Assembly: GCA_944387915.1 (NCBI GenBank) | Contig: CALXGT010000059.1 | Coordinates: forward strand, 1 to 35,545 | Direction: 5' to 3' | DNA from: an uncultured Clostridia bacterium | Lineage (GTDB): Bacteria; Bacillota; Clostridia; Oscillospirales; Ruminococcaceae | Length of the DNA stretch: 35,545 nucleotides | Shown: piece by piece, positions 32,801 through 35,545 of the stretch | Layout: the number at the start of each line of letters is the position of its first letter | Numbering within the stretch: the stretch's first letter is position 1 | Notes under the pieces: model-generated | The model's input: only the letters and a program-made list of their open reading frames with translations | Told to the model about the DNA's origin: nothing | Databases searched by the model: none | Position numbers and translations under genes: made by a program

Positions 32801-33658
32801 ATGCTCGATTATCGAATCCATACCTTTTTGACGCTGTATCAGAAAATGAACTACCGGAAGACTGCCGAAGCGCTGAATATGACCCAGCCCGGCGTCACTC
32901 AGCACATTCATTACCTGGAGAATCTCTATCATGTGAAGCTGTTTGAATACAACGGAAAAACCCTTTCCCGAACCAAAAACGCGGAAATTTTAAAACGGCA
33001 TGTGGACAGTGTCATAGCCGAAACCCGAAGCATGCAGGAGGAATTTTCAAAGCCATCCGGCGTTTTTCTAAACGTAGGCGCCACGAAAACCATAGGGGAA
33101 TTTGTTTTGGTTCCCGTAGTGCGCCGCTTTTTAGAAAACAAAAACCACAATATGCGGCTGTTGATTGACAACACCGAGACCCTCTTGCAAAAATTAGAAA
33201 ACTCCGAACTGGATTTCGCCGTAGTCGAAGGGGTTTTCGATAAGAGCCACTATGGCTACCGGCTGTTTCAAAAGGAAAATTTTGTAGGTATTTGCTCCAT
33301 CCATCATCCTTTTGCCGGAAAAGAAGTCTCTTTGACGGATATTTTCAAGGAAACTTTGATTGTCAGAGAACAGGGATCCGGCACCCGGAATTTGCTGGAG
33401 CAGGCCGTAGTCGACAGGGGATTTTCCTTGGAAGCGTTTTCGAGAGTCGTCTCCATCAGCAACTTTTCCGTTATTACCGAAATGGTAGCGAAAGAAAACG
33501 CCATAACCTTCGCCTATCAACCGGTTGCGCTTTGCAGAGAGGATTTGGCGATTTTTGAGGTCGAAGGGATGAAAATGATAGGGGAATTTAATTTTGTATA
33601 TTGTAACCAAAATATAGGAGAAGAAAAAGTAAATTTATTTATAAAAAGTGATCTTTAA
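32801..33658 (+). CDS. LysR-family regulator divergent from the fusion gene (285 aa)
   Basis: The N-terminal winged helix is clear: FLTLYQKMNYRKTAEALNMTQPGVTQHIHYLE, with the LTTR hallmark A-x-x-L-x-x-T-Q-P-x-V-T-x-x-I-x-x-L-E. The following domain has the LysR effector-binding pattern (LNVGATKTIGEFVLVP, ELDFAVVEG, LIVREQGSGTRNLLE), which in CysB/CbbR-like members binds small metabolites. ATG 32801 is chosen (GAGG at 6 nt); 32789 is also in frame. Divergent placement over the 13-bp repeat strongly suggests that it controls the sulfur-redox fusion gene and itself. The ligand is unknown. Confidence 0.92.
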   Translation: MLDYRIHTFLTLYQKMNYRKTAEALNMTQPGVTQHIHYLENLYHVKLFEYNGKTLSRTKNAEILKRHVDSVIAETRSMQEEFSKPSGVFLNVGATKTIGEFVLVPVVRRFLENKNHNMRLLIDNTETLLQKLENSELDFAVVEGVFDKSHYGYRLFQKENFVGICSIHHPFAGKEVSLTDIFKETLIVREQGSGTRNLLEQAVVDRGFSLEAFSRVVSISNFSVITEMVAKENAITFAYQPVALCREDLAIFEVEGMKMIGEFNFVYCNQNIGEEKVNLFIKSDL

Positions 33659-33679
33659 GTCAAATAACCCCACTAATTC

Positions 33680-33708
33680 TTGACAATATGTTTTAATGGT
33701 TGTAAAAT
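33680..33708 (+). promoter_or_regulatory. SigA-type promoter of the second MATE gene
   Basis: TTGACA (33680-33685), a 17-bp spacer, and TAAAAT (33703-33708). Confidence 0.7.
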
Positions 33709-33746
33709 AATGAAAGTTTGTTTAATTCATAATTGGAGGGTTATTT

Positions 33747-35156
33747 ATGGGACGAAAGGGTGGTATGTCGAAAACAGCGCTAGTGGAAGGACCACTATTT
33801 AAAAACCTGTTGCTGTTTTCTTTACCGATTTTGCTGGGAAGCTTTGTGACCCAGCTTTACAATGTGGCGAATTCCGTGATCGTCGGTCAGTTTGTGGGTG
33901 GTAACGCCTTAGCCGCGGTTTCCGCGTCTACACCGGCGGTCAACATTATCAACATGTTTTTTATGGGGCTATCTACCGGTTCCAATGTAGTCATCGCCCA
34001 GCGAGCCGGCACCCAGAGACGAGAGGCACTTCAAAAAGCGCTGAACACAACCGCCGTGTTAACGGTAGGCTTTGGCCTTCTGTTAAGTATTGGCGGTGTG
34101 CTTATCTCCTCTCCTTTGTTAAAAATGCTGGGAACGCCGGAGGAAATCTTTGACGATACGTTGGCGTACCTGATCTTAGTCTTTGTGGGCGCCTTCGGAA
34201 ACTTAGCCTACAACATGGGAAGCGGCGCGCTTCGAGGCATGGGCGACTCGGTCTGGCCCTTTTACTTCCTTTGCTTTTGCTCGGCGCTAAATGTTTTACT
34301 GGCGTTGGGATCCGTACTTATCTTAGATTTGGGAATTATTGGCGTCGCGTCCTCTACCGCTATTGCCCAGTTTATCTCCGGCTTAGGTATTGTCTGGCGG
34401 ATCAACAAGGGAGATTACGGGGTAAAGTTAAACTTTAAGACGATGAAAATTGATCCCTTTGAAGCGAAGGAGATTGCCATTATCGGTCTTCCCGCCGGTG
34501 TGCAAAATGTAGGAAATTTAATTGCCGCTTTATGCACCCAGGCTTATGCCAACAGCTTTGGCTCCGACTTTATCGCCGCCAACAACGTGGTAAACAACAT
34601 CGATAACTTCATCAATATTCCCGCTATGGCGCTATCCACCGCTCTTTGTACCTTTGTGGCACAGAACATGGCGCTCTTCAAAATGGATCGAGTCAAAAAA
34701 GGAATCAACCAAAGTATTCTCTCTTTGGTTGGATTGGGTGTCCTGATGTGGGGCGGACTAATTTTGGCCAGCGGCGTTTTGCCGAAGCTTTTTACCGACG
34801 CTCCCGCCGTCCAGGCCATTGCTTCTCAGGGAATTTCCATCATGGCGTTCCAAACCGTATTTTTGGGCATCGACCGCTGCTTGGTAAACGCGATGCGGGG
34901 CGCAGGAAAATCTGTCGTTCCCATGATTACCGCTCAGTTTGGCGCGTTGTCCCGAATCCCCCTGGCCTTCTTCTTAGCTGTCCAGACGGACAATTATTTG
35001 GGAATGTTTTGGGCGATGCTCATTGCCGCGTTTTTGCGCTGCGCCGCGATCGGCGTTTACTATTTCTGCGGTGGCTGGAAACGATCGGTCCAAAAATTCG
35101 AAGAAAAGTTTGCCGACCAAATCAACCAAGCCAAACAGGAAGCAGTGGCGGAATAA
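33747..35156 (+). CDS. MATE-family exporter (469 aa)
   Basis: Polytopic membrane transporter of the MATE type, about twelve membrane segments. The N-terminal block is LPILLGSFVTQLYNVANSVIVG, then GGNALAAVSASTPAVNIINM, matching the MepA/DinF-like branch. GAFGNLAYNMGSGALRGMGDS is a further family block. The second half repeats the pattern with a short polar C-terminal tail (EEKFADQINQAKQE). GGAGGG is 6 nt upstream of the ATG. It has its own promoter and terminator, so it is monocistronic despite following the LysR gene. The two MATE proteins in this window belong to visibly different subgroups. Confidence 0.93.
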   Translation: MGRKGGMSKTALVEGPLFKNLLLFSLPILLGSFVTQLYNVANSVIVGQFVGGNALAAVSASTPAVNIINMFFMGLSTGSNVVIAQRAGTQRREALQKALNTTAVLTVGFGLLLSIGGVLISSPLLKMLGTPEEIFDDTLAYLILVFVGAFGNLAYNMGSGALRGMGDSVWPFYFLCFCSALNVLLALGSVLILDLGIIGVASSTAIAQFISGLGIVWRINKGDYGVKLNFKTMKIDPFEAKEIAIIGLPAGVQNVGNLIAALCTQAYANSFGSDFIAANNVVNNIDNFINIPAMALSTALCTFVAQNMALFKMDRVKKGINQSILSLVGLGVLMWGGLILASGVLPKLFTDAPAVQAIASQGISIMAFQTVFLGIDRCLVNAMRGAGKSVVPMITAQFGALSRIPLAFFLAVQTDNYLGMFWAMLIAAFLRCAAIGVYYFCGGWKRSVQKFEEKFADQINQAKQEAVAE

Positions 35157-35191
35157 AAATTGTATAAAATTGGATTTTTTGCATTTTCTAT

Positions 35192-35224
35192 AAACAGGAA
35201 GAGGAATATCCCTCTTCCTGTTTT
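35192..35224 (+). terminator. Intrinsic terminator of the MATE gene
   Basis: AAACAGGAAGAGG (35192-35204), loop AATATC, CCTCTTCCTGTTT (35211-35223), then T-rich sequence. Bases 35229-35304 after it hold nothing recognisable. Confidence 0.88.
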
Positions 35225-35304
35225 GTCTCTTTTTGGAAACAAGATTTCCGCTTTTGGATAAAAAACCGGCTTTTTGGTGGACTACGTTTTATCAGTTTGC
35301 TTCA

Positions 35305-35333
35305 TTGACAAAGAAAATGACCTGTGCTACAAT
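35305..35333 (+). promoter_or_regulatory. Promoter of the Phe/Tyr leader transcript
   Basis: TTGACA (35305-35310), a 17-bp spacer, and TACAAT (35328-35333). Transcription would start near 35340, about 27 nt before the leader-peptide ATG. Confidence 0.8.
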
Positions 35334-35366
35334 TTGCTTAACAAAAACGAAAGGAGTTTCGGCGGT

Positions 35367-35435
35367 ATGAATACGTTTGCGTTCGCGGCTTTCTACTTTA
35401 GCTTTTACTTTTTTATTACGCCCTGTAATGAATAA
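35367..35435 (+). CDS. Phe/Tyr-rich leader peptide (22 aa), attenuator control peptide
   Basis: An ATG at 35367 with AAGGAG ten bases upstream opens a 22-codon frame ending in TAA (35433-35435). Residues 4-16 read FAFAAFYFSFYFF: seven Phe and two Tyr in thirteen. The tail is ITPCNE. Such a run is the mark of a control peptide that stalls the ribosome when charged tRNA-Phe (and perhaps tRNA-Tyr) is scarce, as in the enterobacterial pheL leader. The peptide itself is not expected to have another job. It is preceded by a strong promoter and followed by a strong terminator with no other gene between. The codons at 35375-35389 also form arm 1 of the regulatory hairpin. The controlled gene is past the window; Phe/Tyr biosynthesis or uptake is the expected target. 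Confidence 0.8.
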   Translation: MNTFAFAAFYFSFYFFITPCNE

Positions 35436-35543
35436 AGTAAGAGTGATTTTGCTGCGGACGAAAACCGAAATGATACGGCGCCGGCTCTGATCCGGAATCT
35501 GTCGGGTTTAACAGTGAAACACCACTGTTAAACCCGATTTTTT
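35375..35543 (+). promoter_or_regulatory. Ribosome-mediated transcription attenuator (Phe/Tyr-type)
   Basis: Segment 1 GTTTGCGTTCGCGGC (35375-35389, inside the leader ORF) pairs with segment 2 GCTGCGGACGAAAAC (35451-35465): 14 of 15 positions, including two G-U pairs. Segment 2's end, AAACCGA (35462-35468), can instead pair with TCGGGTTT (35502-35509), the start of segment 3, with one bulge. Segment 3 (35502-35516) and segment 4 (35523-35537) form a 15-bp perfect hairpin, loop AAACAC, followed by six T (35538-35543): the terminator. A ribosome stalled at Phe/Tyr codons would cover segment 1, free segment 2, and let 2:3 replace 3:4. The pairings are seen in the sequence. The mechanism is established for amino-acid operons. 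The aromatic amino-acid target is inferred. Confidence 0.75.
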
Positions 35544-35545
35544 AT

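Noticed and set aside
35340-35545. T-box riboswitch as an explanation of the leader
   Set aside because: No AGGGTGGNACCGCG-like antiterminator sequence is present and the leader is too short for the specifier-loop stem. A Phe-rich ORF with paired segments explains it better.
1-35545. Prophage, insertion sequence, CRISPR array, tRNA or rRNA genes
   Set aside because: I looked on both strands and saw no transposase or integrase motifs, no regularly spaced repeats, no cloverleaf-like tRNA ends and no rRNA segments.

Overview
The window reads as a chromosomal segment of an anaerobic, endospore-forming member of the Firmicutes, most likely class Clostridia. The reasons are a SpoIIP sporulation hydrolase, strong AGGAGG-type ribosome sites, TTGACA/TATAAT promoters, many short intrinsic terminators, a siroheme/ferredoxin-type sulfite reductase module and Clostridia-style transporters. 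A genus cannot be named from the sequence alone. I see no tRNA, rRNA, insertion sequence, prophage or CRISPR array.

Layout. 1-2.6 kb: the 3' end of a LysR regulator, then two co-transcribed esterases. 2.6-6.9 kb: a complete polyamine ABC transporter operon, potABCD, on the minus strand. 7.15-8.15 kb: a single gene fusing a winged helix to a LicC-like nucleotidyltransferase, with a dyad across its promoter. 8.16-14.34 kb: glutamate synthase gltB-gltD behind a short leader holding a terminator-like hairpin and a small ORF that overlaps the gltB start. 14.4-15.9 kb: spoIIP and a small membrane protein. 16.0-19.1 kb: a Crp/Fnr regulator with a palindrome at its promoter, followed by an NMT1/SsuA-type ABC importer of unknown substrate. 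19.16-22.1 kb: an MBL-fold hydrolase, a GlmU-like pyrophosphorylase without the acyltransferase half, and a MATE exporter. 22.3-23.2 kb: a cysteine-rich unknown protein with a SigK-like promoter. 23.2-25.7 kb: a sugar isomerase-like TIM barrel and a DUF1846 protein. 25.8-28.9 kb: two tandem paralogous type-B carboxylesterases. 29.2-30.1 kb: a Cof-type HAD phosphatase. 30.1-33.7 kb: an 855-residue CoA-disulfide-reductase/rhodanese/sulfite-reductase fusion, divergent from a LysR gene across a 13-bp inverted repeat that covers the fusion's -35. 33.7-35.2 kb: a second MATE exporter. 35.3-35.5 kb: a complete transcription attenuator whose 22-residue leader peptide is packed with Phe and Tyr codons. 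The structural gene it controls lies beyond the window.

The most notable items are regulatory or architectural. The Phe/Tyr attenuator at the right edge has visible 1:2, 2:3 and 3:4 pairings and no T-box sequence. The sulfur-redox fusion protein has its own LysR switch. The other candidates are the helix-turn-helix/LicC fusion, the gltB leader, and the Cys-rich candidate spore protein.

All calls come from reading the sequence and from family knowledge. No database search or RNA folding was run.
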